Source of the DNA: Flammeovirga sp. EKP202
GTDB lineage: Bacteria > Bacteroidota > Bacteroidia > Cytophagales > Flammeovirgaceae
Direction: 5' to 3'
Length of the DNA stretch: 64,000 bases
Assembly (NCBI RefSeq): GCF_014534745.1
Contig: NZ_JACVVP010000001.1
Coordinates: 208,635-272,634 of the forward strand
Position 1 is the stretch's first letter. Each line of letters starts with the position of its first letter. Under the pieces are notes generated by a model. It was given only the letters and a program-made list of their open reading frames with translations, ran no database searches and was not told the origin of the DNA. A program made the position numbers and the translations under genes. Shown one piece after another: positions 9,516-19,373 of this stretch.

Positions 9516-10607
9516 ATGAAAAAATATTACTGCTTTTTCTTACTACTATTTACTGCTCAATTTTTATATGGACAATGTGAGCCTGTAGATGAAGTTCCAT
9601 ACACGTCGAGTTGTACTTATGATGCACCAGGAGATGATGTTGATAATTCGGGAGATGATATTAGAGTATCTGACAGTGGTGACCCTCTGAATCCTACAGT
9701 TGTAACTTGGAATGTCAATTCTTATACGGTAAGAGGATGGACACTGATCTTCTTAACTAATTTTGGAAATCTTACAGTTGACGAAGGTACCACATTAACC
9801 ATTAATGGAGATTTTATCATGGCAGAACTAGGGGTCGTTACGGTCAATGGTACATTAAATATTTACGGAGATGTTTCACACAATATAGGAACATCAATTG
9901 GTGATCGATTTATAATTGGTCCTACTGGGGTTGTAAATGTCTTTGGGGATTTAGATTTATCAGGTCCTTTTGGAACAGGAGTTTTTGGTAGAGTGGAAGG
10001 GCAATTAAATGTAACAGGAACGATTGCGGGTACTGAGAACCTTCCTGTAGAATTGACTTATCTAAAGGCATCTCAATCCGAAGGTGATATCGTGATTGAA
10101 TGGGAAACGGCTACTGAAGTTAATGCATCTCACTTTGATGTTGAAAGATCTACCGATAGAAAAACTTGGGAAAAGGTAGGAACTCTTCAAGCGGAAGGAA
10201 ATTCTCAGACAGCAATTTATTATCAATTTGAAGATGAAAGTCCATTACCTCGTGCATATTATCGTTTGAAACAAGTAGATTTTGATGATGCATATGTTTA
10301 TTATGGTCCTATTGTGGTTAGCCATCATGGAGTAAAACAGTCATTACAAGCTATGATCTTGCCTAATCATATTTCTGGTGGTGAAGAAGTGCAATTTAGC
10401 ATGTCAGGCTTAAGTGAAGGTAGTGATGTATATATTCAGGTTTTTAATAACAATGGGCATCGAATACATTTTGAAGAAATTAGTAATATCAACTCAAATA
10501 ACCTCCTTAGGACAATGGATTTTACAAGTCAGCTTGGGTCAGGTATGTATTATATCGTTATCAAGTCTGGACAAAGTACAGTGAAGGAGAGGCTTCTTGT
10601 GAATTAA
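9516..10607 (+). CDS. Secreted T9SS-sorted protein, tandem paralogue 3
   Basis: 363 residues, the shortest of the array. The signal peptide is about residues 1-20 (ends YGQ before Cys). The N-terminal region has repeated strand motifs (GNLTVDEGTTLTINGDFIM, VVTVNGTLNIYGDV) typical of parallel beta-helix passengers. The shared module starts at LPVELTYLKASQSE (about residue 176), and a T9SS type A C-terminal domain ends in SGMYYIVIKSGQSTVKERLLVN. Gene order, orientation and similarity indicate tandem duplication. No enzyme motif is visible; adhesion or matrix roles are guesses. Confidence 0.8.
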   Translation: MKKYYCFFLLLFTAQFLYGQCEPVDEVPYTSSCTYDAPGDDVDNSGDDIRVSDSGDPLNPTVVTWNVNSYTVRGWTLIFLTNFGNLTVDEGTTLTINGDFIMAELGVVTVNGTLNIYGDVSHNIGTSIGDRFIIGPTGVVNVFGDLDLSGPFGTGVFGRVEGQLNVTGTIAGTENLPVELTYLKASQSEGDIVIEWETATEVNASHFDVERSTDRKTWEKVGTLQAEGNSQTAIYYQFEDESPLPRAYYRLKQVDFDDAYVYYGPIVVSHHGVKQSLQAMILPNHISGGEEVQFSMSGLSEGSDVYIQVFNNNGHRIHFEEISNINSNNLLRTMDFTSQLGSGMYYIVIKSGQSTVKERLLVN

Positions 10608-10661
10608 TGGACAAAGATATTGAAGTAAACTTCCAACACATTATACTATAGTACTAAACGC

Positions 10662-10697
10662 AAAGCTCATAGAATTAACCATTCTATGGGCTTTTTT
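10662..10697 (+). terminator. Intrinsic terminator after paralogue 3
   Basis: AAAGCTCATAGAAT / ATTCTATGGGCTTT stem with one G-T pair and a following T run. Confidence 0.85.
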
Positions 10698-10864
10698 ATT
10701 CCCCTTTTGTCCATTATTATGTTTTTTTAAGTATTGTAAATGATAATTGGCTTAATTTTTAACTATTCGATAAGTAATATTAAATGTTGATATAGTCCTA
10801 ATTTTTTTGTGATAAAAACGACCAAACAAGCGGACACAACTTACTCTACAAACTTAATTCTGAT

Positions 10865-12703
10865 ATGATAAACTTCGTCGACTACTACAGACCGTTATTC
10901 CTATCATTTATTCTTCTGATCAACTATAATGTATTTGCAGAAGATGGGTGCTCAACCGATTACTCCTCTGGACAGGTGACGGTTGGAAATGGGAATTTGA
11001 CATTTGAAGATAATTGTCAAATATTTTTAGAATCAGCTCTAACATTTACAAATGATAGATCATCACGAACTATTACAATAGGTAGTCCAATTGAAAGTAC
11101 TACTGTATTAATCGAGGCATCTGAGGTTGTATTAGATGCCGAATCTAATGAAAGGTTATTAGAACTTATAATTGAAAAAGAAGATACTTTAGTAATCATC
11201 GGAGACCTAGTTCTATATAACTACAGTACTATTACAGTCAAAGAAGAGGGAGTGCTAATTGTTGATGGTAGTATAATTACTCAAGGGGGAGAAGGGAATT
11301 ATGAACCTTCAAGTTTAGTCAATATCAATATTGAGACTGGAGGTGAAATTCATATTAATAATGATGCAATTCTCAATTATGCATCTGGTAATATAGAAGG
11401 TTTAATATTTGTACCCAATGGAAATTTAGTGACTTATACACAAGAATTTAAAGATAATGATGCACCTTGGTGGTTATGGCTTATTTATTTTTTAACGCCG
11501 GACTCTGATTTAAAAGATATTGTAAAGGATACAATAGATCAGATTGAAAACCAAGGTACAATAGGTGATATTGATTTAGATAAAATTAAAGAGGAATATC
11601 CACAAAATGTTCATAATCCATTTATTAAAGATTACACTATAGATGTTGAATTTCCATTAAGTGCCAACGGTCTTAATTTCTTTGATGAAACTGGAGTATA
11701 TACTCAATCCATTTTTACTGAAAGTAATTTGGCGGATATTATTTCTGGAGGTAATATTTTAAGTTTATTGGATAAGGAGGTAGTATTTACAGTACAAAGT
11801 GTTGAGGATAAAGATTGTCTTTTATTTTCTTCTTATGAAGTTAATTCAATTGGAAGTTTGAAAGAGGCTTTAAGTGAAATGACTTGGAAATTACCTAGTA
11901 CGATTGAAACAGAGATTGAAAAAAGAAATGATGGTCAAGAATCAGATAATGAGATGATATTAGACTACTTCCAAAACAAGACGATTAAAATTGAAGTAGT
12001 AAATGCTGGTACTGTTACTGACCGTATTCTTGTGGATACAAATCTAGGAGGTAGTAATACAAGAATAACAGCAACTACAGCAGAGAAGTCAAGCGAAGAA
12101 ATTCTTGTAGATTTCGCAAGCCAAGTACCAGATGACCTACCAGTAGAGTTGACTTATTTCAGAAGTCAAATTAAAGAGGATGAAGTTCACCTAGAATGGG
12201 AAACAGCTTCAGAAATCAATGCCTCTCATTTTGAAGTACAACGTTCCTTAAATCGTAAAAATTGGAATACGATTGGGAATGTGGAAGCAAGCGGTAATTC
12301 TCAAACGGCCATAAAATATACCTTTATAGATGATGCTCCATTGTCGATGGCTTATTATAGATTGAAGCAGGTTGATTTTGATGAGGTTTATGAATTTTTC
12401 GGACCAATATCAGTCAAGTTAGAAGAAATGGAGGAAACATTGAGCTTATTAATTATGCCTAATGTTGTATCAAGTGGTGAAACAATACAATTTAGTTTTG
12501 CAGGATTAAATACTGGTACAAGCATCAATTTACAAGTATATAACTCGAATGGATATCTTGTATATGAGGAAGTAATAGAGGATATAAATACAACAAATCT
12601 GCTGAAGTCAATGCAATTCACACAGCAATTAATCTCAGGAATGTATTATGTCGTTGTAAAATCAGGAAAAGATATTGTGAAAGAAAAACTTTTGATCAAT
12701 TAA
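10865..12703 (+). CDS. Secreted T9SS-sorted protein, tandem paralogue 4 (long)
   Basis: 612 residues. The signal peptide is about 1-25 (ends VFAE, then DGC). Strand-repeat N-terminal region to about residue 190, then an insertion of about 230 residues not found in paralogues 1-3. The insertion includes the hydrophobic, aromatic stretch APWWLWLIYFLTP, a charged helix and a domain with no family I recognise. The shared LPVELTYF module starts at about residue 426 (WETASEINASHFEVQRS) and the protein ends with a type A T9SS sorting domain. The inserted domain is the variable, possibly functional part. Cell-surface location is inferred. Confidence 0.78.
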   Translation: MINFVDYYRPLFLSFILLINYNVFAEDGCSTDYSSGQVTVGNGNLTFEDNCQIFLESALTFTNDRSSRTITIGSPIESTTVLIEASEVVLDAESNERLLELIIEKEDTLVIIGDLVLYNYSTITVKEEGVLIVDGSIITQGGEGNYEPSSLVNINIETGGEIHINNDAILNYASGNIEGLIFVPNGNLVTYTQEFKDNDAPWWLWLIYFLTPDSDLKDIVKDTIDQIENQGTIGDIDLDKIKEEYPQNVHNPFIKDYTIDVEFPLSANGLNFFDETGVYTQSIFTESNLADIISGGNILSLLDKEVVFTVQSVEDKDCLLFSSYEVNSIGSLKEALSEMTWKLPSTIETEIEKRNDGQESDNEMILDYFQNKTIKIEVVNAGTVTDRILVDTNLGGSNTRITATTAEKSSEEILVDFASQVPDDLPVELTYFRSQIKEDEVHLEWETASEINASHFEVQRSLNRKNWNTIGNVEASGNSQTAIKYTFIDDAPLSMAYYRLKQVDFDEVYEFFGPISVKLEEMEETLSLLIMPNVVSSGETIQFSFAGLNTGTSINLQVYNSNGYLVYEEVIEDINTTNLLKSMQFTQQLISGMYYVVVKSGKDIVKEKLLIN

Positions 12704-12745
12704 TAAACTCGTTGTCACTACATGGATGCGTGATTAAAAATTAGA

Positions 12746-12784
12746 TAATCCCATAGTTTTGTTAAAACTATGGGATTATTTTAT
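12746..12784 (+). terminator. Intrinsic terminator after paralogue 4
   Basis: Perfect stem TAATCCCATAGTTTT / AAAACTATGGGATTA with a 3-base loop, followed by TTTT. Confidence 0.9.
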
Positions 12785-13115
12785 GACCTAATTTCCCTTA
12801 AAAATTGACTTCTAAAACATATTTTAAGAAATGTAAGAAAAAAGCTAAGCTGAGAATGTATTTCCCTTTAAAACAATAATTATATGGATAATAGCTTCTT
12901 ATTTTCATTTTTTAGAATGTATGATTATTTCAAGAAAGGTTACATCTACCTCTTTTTTTTATCACTAAGACCTAAGAAACATACGGTTTCATATTTCCCT
13001 AATCTCAACACAACAAACACTATTGCGTTAGACATTACGACCACTGCAATGATTTAAAATACAATGACTAATCGTTTAATTGAGATTAACTATTTCTTGT
13101 GAAAATTTCTTTACT
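12785..13115. other. Intergenic region before paralogue 5
   Basis: No gene seen. It contains AACATACGGT at 12978-12987, which matches the core of the 31-bp element described at 45-53 kb, but the rest of the element and its -7 box are poor here. Confidence 0.4.
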
Positions 13116-14792
13116 ATGAGAGCTATTTACCCCTTACTACTAGCTGGTTTACTTGGATTCATAACGATGGAAAGTTATGGACAGTGCGAAAATAAATGGA
13201 ATTCATCATTATCTATAAGCGATAATGAAACCTTGACTTCAGATGGATCCTGTGTTTATGGAACTGTAGGAACTGATTTAACTTATTCTTTATCGAATTT
13301 GGGCAGAACCTTAACTGTTGAAAATGATGTGACAATCAATGTAGGGGATGAAAACACCTTTGCAATTACAGGAAGTAGTATTGCTAGAAATTTTGTTCTT
13401 GAAATAGAAGAAAATGCCACATTAACGATCAATGGTAATTTTAGAATGAATTATCATTGCGATTTGAAATTAGATGGAAAACTAATCGTAAAAGGAGATT
13501 TAAATACAGCAGGTTGGGATTTCTTAATGAATTTTGATTTAGGTGATAATGCCATATTAGTAGTGGAAGGTGATGCTAATTTTAATAGAGGATATGGCAG
13601 TAATACAGACCATATATATGTATTAGGACAAAGTAGTAGTGAATTAAATAATTTTACCACGGTAAACGTCGGATCAGATCCTTTCTCCAATACTAAAGCA
13701 TTAGATTTTGATGAATCGAGTACATCTATTGACTTTTGGGATGATACCAAATTGGTTGCTTCAGATAGATCATCCAACAAGGTCAGTGCTTATTTGTTAA
13801 GTAACTTGACCATTAATTCATCATCAGGTTGGTATGGTAAATATTTAAAAGTAACGGCTTATGGTTTTGATGCAGATGATATAGTAATGCCAGATCAATC
13901 TGGAGGAGCAATTCAATCAATACAAGAGTTGAAAAGTAGAATAGGAAAGGTAAAATGGGATGTTCAAAATGCAACCGTAAAAAATAAAATTGATCGCTAT
14001 CATGTCAATAAAAATAATGGAGAAGATGATGATGACGACCTAAGTGGAGAAGGAGACGCGGAAACCTATACCTATCTCACCAAAAGTAGAAAAATTGTAA
14101 TTGAATTTGTAGACACTTACGCAGAAGTAGTGACAACGTATCCAGAATATTTATCTGGAGGAAGATTAAACGGTATAATGTCTATCGATGAAATTGAGGT
14201 TTCAAATAATAATGTGGGTGATTTACCCATTGAGTTGAGTTCGTTTACTGTTGCATCTACAGATCAGCAGTCTGTGGCATTAAGCTGGACTTCAGCGATG
14301 GAAATTAATAATGATTACTATGAAGTACTTCGTTCTGTAGATCAAGCAAATTGGGAAAGTATAGGAATAATATCAGGGGCAGGGAATTCAAACTATGCGA
14401 TTGATTATACTTTTATTGATGAGGAACCACTTTCACGGGCTTATTATCAATTAGTACAATATGATTTTGATGGAGGAAGTGAAGCATTTGGTCCCTTGTT
14501 TATTTCTTTACAAAAAGACGACGTTGACAATTTCCAAGTCAAGACCTACCCTAATGTAATTCATGATGAACCTATAAGCCTTTCCATTCAAGACTTATCA
14601 ACCACTAATGCGATCATGGTCCAAGTCATAGATAATATGGGAAGCATAGTTTACCAAGAGGAAATTGAAAATTTAGCAAAGAAATCAATCCTGAAGCCTG
14701 TTCAATTACCGTCTAATTTACCATCAGGAATGTATTTTATGATTGTGAAAGCAGGAAGACAGGTGGCAAAAAATAAATTGATTTTACAATAG
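13116..14792 (+). CDS. Secreted T9SS-sorted protein, tandem paralogue 5 (divergent)
   Basis: 558 residues from the ATG at 13116; a TTG 36 bases upstream is in frame but would put 12 extra residues before a clean signal peptide (MRAIYPLLLAGLLGF...SYGQ, then Cys). Beta-strand repeats fill the N-terminal third. The middle has an acidic run (EDDDDD at about residue 311) and no recognised fold. The C-terminal module is recognisable but diverged (LPIELSSF, WTSAMEINNDYYEVLRS), and a T9SS type A sorting domain ends in SGMYFMIVKAGRQVAKNKLILQ. Its stop codon directly touches the left end of a MITE-like element. Confidence 0.78.
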   Translation: MRAIYPLLLAGLLGFITMESYGQCENKWNSSLSISDNETLTSDGSCVYGTVGTDLTYSLSNLGRTLTVENDVTINVGDENTFAITGSSIARNFVLEIEENATLTINGNFRMNYHCDLKLDGKLIVKGDLNTAGWDFLMNFDLGDNAILVVEGDANFNRGYGSNTDHIYVLGQSSSELNNFTTVNVGSDPFSNTKALDFDESSTSIDFWDDTKLVASDRSSNKVSAYLLSNLTINSSSGWYGKYLKVTAYGFDADDIVMPDQSGGAIQSIQELKSRIGKVKWDVQNATVKNKIDRYHVNKNNGEDDDDDLSGEGDAETYTYLTKSRKIVIEFVDTYAEVVTTYPEYLSGGRLNGIMSIDEIEVSNNNVGDLPIELSSFTVASTDQQSVALSWTSAMEINNDYYEVLRSVDQANWESIGIISGAGNSNYAIDYTFIDEEPLSRAYYQLVQYDFDGGSEAFGPLFISLQKDDVDNFQVKTYPNVIHDEPISLSIQDLSTTNAIMVQVIDNMGSIVYQEEIENLAKKSILKPVQLPSNLPSGMYFMIVKAGRQVAKNKLILQ

Positions 14793-14955
14793 TAGGTGCC
14801 AAGACAAAATTATTTAATACTAATTCTATTTATTGTTTTGCGATTACTTCCTTCAAAAAACGCCAAATAGCACTACTATTCATACGTTTTTTAGGATTGT
14901 ACTCACAAAAAATAAATTAGCATTAAATAGGATCTGTTTTTTGGCTTAGTACTTA
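14793..14955. repeat. MITE-like element, copy A
   Basis: 163-bp element with imperfect terminal inverted repeats (left TAGGTGCCAAGACAAAA, right reading inward TAAGTACTAAGCCAAAA), beginning and ending in TA. Nearly identical over its first ~70 bases to the reverse complement of copy B and clearly related along its whole length to copies B and C. It has no coding capacity. It begins immediately after the stop codon of paralogue 5. Confidence 0.85.
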
Positions 14956-15005
14956 GAAAAATAATAATTAGGTAAAGAGTATATATATAACGAGTGAAAT
15001 TAATG

Positions 15006-15055
15006 AAGCTGTTCCACGAGTATCTTGTGGAACAGCTTATTTTTATTTTTTAGCA
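15006..15055. terminator. Intrinsic terminator between convergent genes
   Basis: AAGCTGTTCCAC / GTGGAACAGCTT hairpin followed by TTATTTTTATTTTT on the plus strand. It closes the secreted-protein array and probably also serves the GDPD gene on the minus strand, where the T-tract is weaker. Confidence 0.75.
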
Positions 15056-15906
15056 TCAAAGGCTTCAATAGGAAGGTCGGTTGCAATAATATCTACACCG
15101 AGATCCCAAGCATCTTGATATTCTTTAGTTCTATTTTGAGCATCCTGTACTTTATCAGTGGTGTGGAAAGTAGCAGAAATACAGTAGATTCCTTCTTTAT
15201 GTAATTTTTCATAAAGTGAGGTATCCTGAAGTTTCACACCCGTAAAAGCGATCATTCTATTAAATGGAATACCAGAAGCTTTAGCTTCTTCCCATCCTTT
15301 TTCATCCATTATAGTCACTGAAATCATTAATTCAGGAGCTAATTGATGAACGAGTTTTGCATCTTCCCAATTATAAGTGATTACTGCAGCATACTTTTCA
15401 ACACCTGCATCACGAATGGCTTTTGTGATTTTTTCAAAAGGAACACCACGTTTTACATCAACAGTCAAAAGTGCTTTGCCTTTTTTAGTCCACTTCAATA
15501 CCTTTTCAAAAGTATCAAACTTATATTTTGTCAAATTACCTTCATCGTCTTTCAAACGAATTTTCTGTAATTCTTTCCAAGTATAATTTCTAACAGAACC
15601 GCTACCTGTAGTAGTTCTTCCTAACTCGTTGTCATGCATTAAAAACATCACACTATCCTTACTCATCTCAACGTCCAACTCAATCACGGGAACGTCTACA
15701 TATTTGATAAGATGCTTGAAAGTAGGAATACAGTTTTCTGGATAACCTATATAAGGGCCGCCACGGTGAGCACTAACTAATTGCTTAGGTTCAGAAGCAT
15801 TGTAATCAAAAAAGGAATAAAGATCTTCAACACTTTTAAAATCTAAGGATTGTGCATGAAGTTGGAATGTTCCTAGGAAAAGGATAATGGAAAAAAAGGT
15901 TCTCAT
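15043..15906 (-). CDS. Secreted glycerophosphodiester phosphodiesterase (GDPD)
   Basis: 287 residues. A signal peptide (about 1-19, ends LHAQ) is followed by a GDPD TIM barrel. Catalytic and metal residues are in place: AHRGG (H47, R48), PEN (E57), ELDVE (E76, D78) and MHD (H91). The enzyme hydrolyses glycerophosphodiesters to glycerol-3-phosphate and an alcohol, here probably in the periplasm or bound to the outer surface, for phosphate or lipid-headgroup scavenging. It is monocistronic, with its start about 45 bases from the 3' end of the RNase P gene. The exact substrate is unknown. Confidence 0.88.
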   Translation of the reverse strand: MRTFFSIILFLGTFQLHAQSLDFKSVEDLYSFFDYNASEPKQLVSAHRGGPYIGYPENCIPTFKHLIKYVDVPVIELDVEMSKDSVMFLMHDNELGRTTTGSGSVRNYTWKELQKIRLKDDEGNLTKYKFDTFEKVLKWTKKGKALLTVDVKRGVPFEKITKAIRDAGVEKYAAVITYNWEDAKLVHQLAPELMISVTIMDEKGWEEAKASGIPFNRMIAFTGVKLQDTSLYEKLHKEGIYCISATFHTTDKVQDAQNRTKEYQDAWDLGVDIIATDLPIEAFDAKK

Positions 15907-15951
15907 TTTTTCTTAGGGGAAAATAAAATTAAGTGGATGAGAAAATTAAAA

Positions 15952-16326
15952 CGTGCGTCTATAAGCCGAGTTCTGTACCTCCATTGCAAGCAATGTGGTC
16001 CCTGTCATTTATCTAGGCCTGCAATCGCTCACAGGCTCCATCGACCTACCCATCTTATCTGTCTGTGAAGACAATGAAGCGAGCCACTTCATTCCCGAAG
16101 GACAATAAGACCTATTTGGTCTTTCATCTCACAAGGTTTACCATGCCGTTCGTGTTGCCACCAACGCGGTGAGCTCTTACCTCACCCTTTCACCCTTACC
16201 CGGAGGCGGTTTGCTTTCTGTTGCACTTTCTGTCACTCATTGCTGAGCGCCTTCCCGTTAGGAAGTGTGATGCTCTGTGATGCTCGGACTTTCCTCTTCA
16301 TTACTGAAGCGACAAGGCAACGCACG
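15952..16326 (-). ncRNA. rnpB: RNase P RNA (class A)
   Basis: Read on the minus strand, the 5' part contains GAGGAAAGTCCGAGCA (P3/P4 region; canonical GAGGAAAGUCCGGGC). The 3' end contains CAGAACTCGGCTTATAG, the conserved terminal segment. The two ends pair as P1 (CGTGCGT / ACGCACG), which sets the boundaries. Length of about 375 nt fits bacterial RNase P RNA, the ribozyme that trims tRNA 5' ends. The strongly conserved cores make the call safe; the exact termini are good to a few bases. Confidence 0.95.
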
Positions 16327-16333
16327 TTTGCTG

Positions 16334-16364
16334 CAAAAGTAAGCAGAGAAAAATTAATAACTAA
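16334..16364 (-). promoter_or_regulatory. rnpB promoter
   Basis: On the minus strand, TACTTTTG (a perfect TAnnTTTG, 16334-16341) lies 7 bases before the predicted 5' end of the RNase P RNA. A TTAG -33-like element sits 19 bases further upstream. It is a useful internal check on the host's promoter consensus. Confidence 0.75.
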
Positions 16365-16774
16365 GGATTAATAACTAATAATTGCCAATTCATAAGTAAA
16401 AATTAAAGAAGTCGATATTTTTCACTTTTGGCTTTAAAATGGGTGATTAAATGAGAAATTTTAGAAAAAAAGGCACTTTTAATGATAAATTATAAAAAAC
16501 TTCACCTTTCATTTATCAAATTGTTGGTGATTCAGTGATTTAAATACTACTTTTATAACTTTAGTACTAAGACAAATGTTATTGAATATTTGAGACTGAC
16601 TTTTTTATCTATCTTTTATCGGAATTATCATTGCATATTTTCAAGCGATGCATTCCTATTTTGATGTAGTTAGATGAAATAATTTTCAATCATAAATACG
16701 ATGAATTTGCCTTAGCATTTCAATCGCAAATTTTGCGAATTGTTTATACTTATGGACTAGCAAACAGGAAAAGG
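16365..16774. other. Leader region of the threonine genes
   Basis: No gene. It contains a lone MITE end at 16561-16576 and a perfect 7-1-7 inverted repeat TCGCAAA-T-TTTGCGA at 16724-16738, which could be an operator for thrA. I found no threonine-rich leader peptide or attenuator. Confidence 0.5.
16561..16576. repeat. Solo MITE terminal repeat (remnant)
   Basis: TTAGTACTAAGACAAA matches the terminal inverted repeat of copy C in 15 of 16 positions, but similarity stops there and no partner end lies nearby. Probably a decayed copy. Confidence 0.5.
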
Positions 16775-19237
16775 ATGAAAGTACTCAAGTTTGGAGGTAC
16801 ATCAGTTGGAAGTGCGAAAAATATCCAACAAGTGGCCAATATCCTTTCCGATTACCAACAAAGCGGACAAAGAGTCGCAGTAGTGGTATCGGCGATGAGC
16901 GGGATAACAAACAAGCTCATAGAAGTAGGGAACAGAGCAGCGTCAGGTGACGAAACCTATAAGTCATTATTGAAAGATATTGAGTCTACTCATTTGACCG
17001 CGATTCGTGAGTTAATTGAAGTACGTAGACAAAGTAAAACCATTGCGTTCGTGAAACTTCAGTTGAACGACCTAGAGGACATTTTAAGAGGTATTTTCCT
17101 TTTGAAAGAGTTGTCTCTACGCTCATTGGATATTTTACAGTCTTTCGGAGAGCGCCTTTCATCATATATTATTGCTGAGTTCTTAACACAAGAGGGCGTT
17201 CCTGCTGAACAGTTAGATGCACGTAAAGTAGTGCGTACTAACAGTGTATTTGGTGGAGCGAAAGTTGACTTTGTAACAACAAATTCTGCAATCACAAAGC
17301 ATTTTGCAGAAACAGATAAAATGCAGATCGTAACTGGATTTATTGCTTCTTCTGAAAGTGGTGAAACAACTACTTTGGGTCGTGGTGGTTCAGATTATAC
17401 TGCAGCGATTTTTGGTGCGGCATTAAATGCCAACGAAATCGAAATTTGGACAGATGTGGATGGCGTAATGACTACAGATCCAAGAGTAGTTCCTACGGCT
17501 TTCTCATTACAACAACTGTCCTATGAAGAAGCAATGGAGATGTCACATTTCGGTGCGAAAGTGATTTATCCTCCAACACTTCAGCCTGCAATCAAGAAAA
17601 ACATTGATTTAAGAATTAGAAATACATTCAACCCGTCTTTCCCTGGTACGCTAGTAACAAGTAAGTCAGGTCAGGAAGATTGGCCAGTAAAAGGTATTTC
17701 ATCAATCAAAGAAATCTCATTAGTGACATTGTCAGGAAGTGGATTGATTGGTGTGCCTGGTGTATCTTCTAGACTTTTTGGAGCTTTAGCAAGAGGTGGC
17801 GTATCAATGATTTTGATTACACAAGCTTCTTCAGAACATACGATTACTTTTGCTGTTGCTCCATCGGATGCATTGGCAAGTAAGAAAATCATTGAAGAGG
17901 AATTCTTTAATGAAATGGCTTCAGGAAAAGTAAATCCAGTGGAAGTAGAAGGTAACTTATCAATTCTTGCGATTATCGGTGAGAATATGGCACATCGTCC
18001 AGGTGTGGCAGCGAAGTTATTTAGTGCATTGGGTAAAAATGGTGTAAACATCCATGCGATTGCTCAAGGTTCTTCAGAGTTAAACGTTTCTGTGGTAATT
18101 GAGCAGAAGCATTTATATAAATCATTGAATGCATTGCACGAGATCTTCTTCTTGTCAGATATGGCAGAGTTGAACGTGTTTATGTTAGGTCTTGGTTTGA
18201 TTGGTAATACGTTACTTACTCAAATGAGAGATCAGGCAGAGTACTTATTAACGGAGCGTAATTTACGTTTGAATGTTGTAGGTGCTGCCAATTCAAAGAA
18301 GATGATCTTCGATGAAACTGGATTAGATATTTCTCTTCCTAAAGATGAAATATTAGCAGAAGGAGAAACTTCAAGTGCTGCAGGTTTCGTGGAGAAGATG
18401 ATTGAAATGAACTTACCTAACTCTGTATTTGTAGATTGTACAGCAGGTGATAGTGCAGTGAAGTTATATGAGAAGATTCTATTGAATTCTATCTCTATCA
18501 CAACACCAAACAAAATTGCCAACTCAAGTAGCTTAGAATATTACTTGAAGTGCCAAGCAGCTGCAAAACGTAGAGGTGTGAAATTCTTGTATGAGACCAA
18601 CGTAGGTGCAGGCCTTCCTGTAATCGGTCCTCTTCAAGATTTAAAGAGATCAGGTGATAAAATCATCAAGATTGAAGGTATTCTTTCAGGTACTTTATCG
18701 TACTTATTCAATACGTTCTCAGCAGGAATGAAATTCTCTGAGTTAGTGAAAGATGCCAAAGAAATGGGTTATACTGAGCCAGATCCACGTGATGATTTAG
18801 GTGGAGTAGACGTTGCTCGTAAAATCTTGATCTTAGCACGTGAAGCAGGTTATCATATGGAACCTTCTGATGTGACAGTGAAGCCTATCCTTCCACAATC
18901 GTGTATGGATGCTGAATCTGTAGATGACTTCTTTGTAGAGCTAGAAAAAGCGAATGATCTTTTCGAAAAGCAAAGAGCAGAAGCAGAAATCGATGGTAAG
19001 GCACTAAGAATGGTGGCTACTTTAGATGAAGAAGGAAAAGCAACTGTAAGTTTGGAAGCTGTAGATAATACGCATCCATTCCACGGATTGGTAGGGTCTG
19101 ACAACATGGTAGTATTTACTTCTCGTCGTTACTTCAATGAGCCATTAGTAATCAGAGGACCTGGTGCTGGTGCGGAAGTGACTGCTGCAGGAGTATTTGC
19201 AGAGATCATTACGATTGGAAACTTCTTGATCAACTAA
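16775..19237 (+). CDS. thrA: Bifunctional aspartokinase / homoserine dehydrogenase
   Basis: 820 residues from the ATG at 16775, which is preceded by AGGAAAAGG and starts exactly at MKVLKFGGTS, the aspartokinase N-terminus; an in-frame TTG at 16733 is less likely. Aspartokinase domain about residues 1-300 (KFGGTSVGSA; GRGGSDYTA; WTDVDGVMTTDPR). ACT regulatory repeats lie at about 310-450, and a homoserine dehydrogenase with Rossmann motif GLGLIG starts at about residue 468. The fusion catalyses the first and third steps of threonine/methionine synthesis from aspartate. ACT domains imply feedback control by threonine, as in enterobacterial ThrA. Followed by homoserine kinase 136 bases downstream. 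Confidence 0.95.
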   Translation: MKVLKFGGTSVGSAKNIQQVANILSDYQQSGQRVAVVVSAMSGITNKLIEVGNRAASGDETYKSLLKDIESTHLTAIRELIEVRRQSKTIAFVKLQLNDLEDILRGIFLLKELSLRSLDILQSFGERLSSYIIAEFLTQEGVPAEQLDARKVVRTNSVFGGAKVDFVTTNSAITKHFAETDKMQIVTGFIASSESGETTTLGRGGSDYTAAIFGAALNANEIEIWTDVDGVMTTDPRVVPTAFSLQQLSYEEAMEMSHFGAKVIYPPTLQPAIKKNIDLRIRNTFNPSFPGTLVTSKSGQEDWPVKGISSIKEISLVTLSGSGLIGVPGVSSRLFGALARGGVSMILITQASSEHTITFAVAPSDALASKKIIEEEFFNEMASGKVNPVEVEGNLSILAIIGENMAHRPGVAAKLFSALGKNGVNIHAIAQGSSELNVSVVIEQKHLYKSLNALHEIFFLSDMAELNVFMLGLGLIGNTLLTQMRDQAEYLLTERNLRLNVVGAANSKKMIFDETGLDISLPKDEILAEGETSSAAGFVEKMIEMNLPNSVFVDCTAGDSAVKLYEKILLNSISITTPNKIANSSSLEYYLKCQAAAKRRGVKFLYETNVGAGLPVIGPLQDLKRSGDKIIKIEGILSGTLSYLFNTFSAGMKFSELVKDAKEMGYTEPDPRDDLGGVDVARKILILAREAGYHMEPSDVTVKPILPQSCMDAESVDDFFVELEKANDLFEKQRAEAEIDGKALRMVATLDEEGKATVSLEAVDNTHPFHGLVGSDNMVVFTSRRYFNEPLVIRGPGAGAEVTAAGVFAEIITIGNFLIN

Positions 19238-19373
19238 GGTTGATTAGGGGAGAGGTAAGAATGAAGAGTTAAGAGAATTTTCCTTTTCAATTGATTCCAT
19301 CTCAAAATTTCTAATTTGATTATAAAATGAGGATAAAGCCAGTCTTTGTCCTCATTATACTTTTTATAAAATA

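Noticed and set aside
12973..13025. AACATACGGT before secreted paralogue 5 as a further copy of the shared element
   Set aside because: Only the core 10 bases match; the second half is absent and the -7 position reads CACTATTG, a poor fit.
13080..13115. TTG start giving a longer paralogue 5
   Set aside because: It would place 12 extra residues before a normal signal peptide; ATG at 13116 is better.
16733..16774. TTG start for thrA
   Set aside because: The ATG at 16775 begins exactly at the aspartokinase N-terminus and has a purine-rich ribosome-binding-like sequence; the TTG also falls inside the palindrome.
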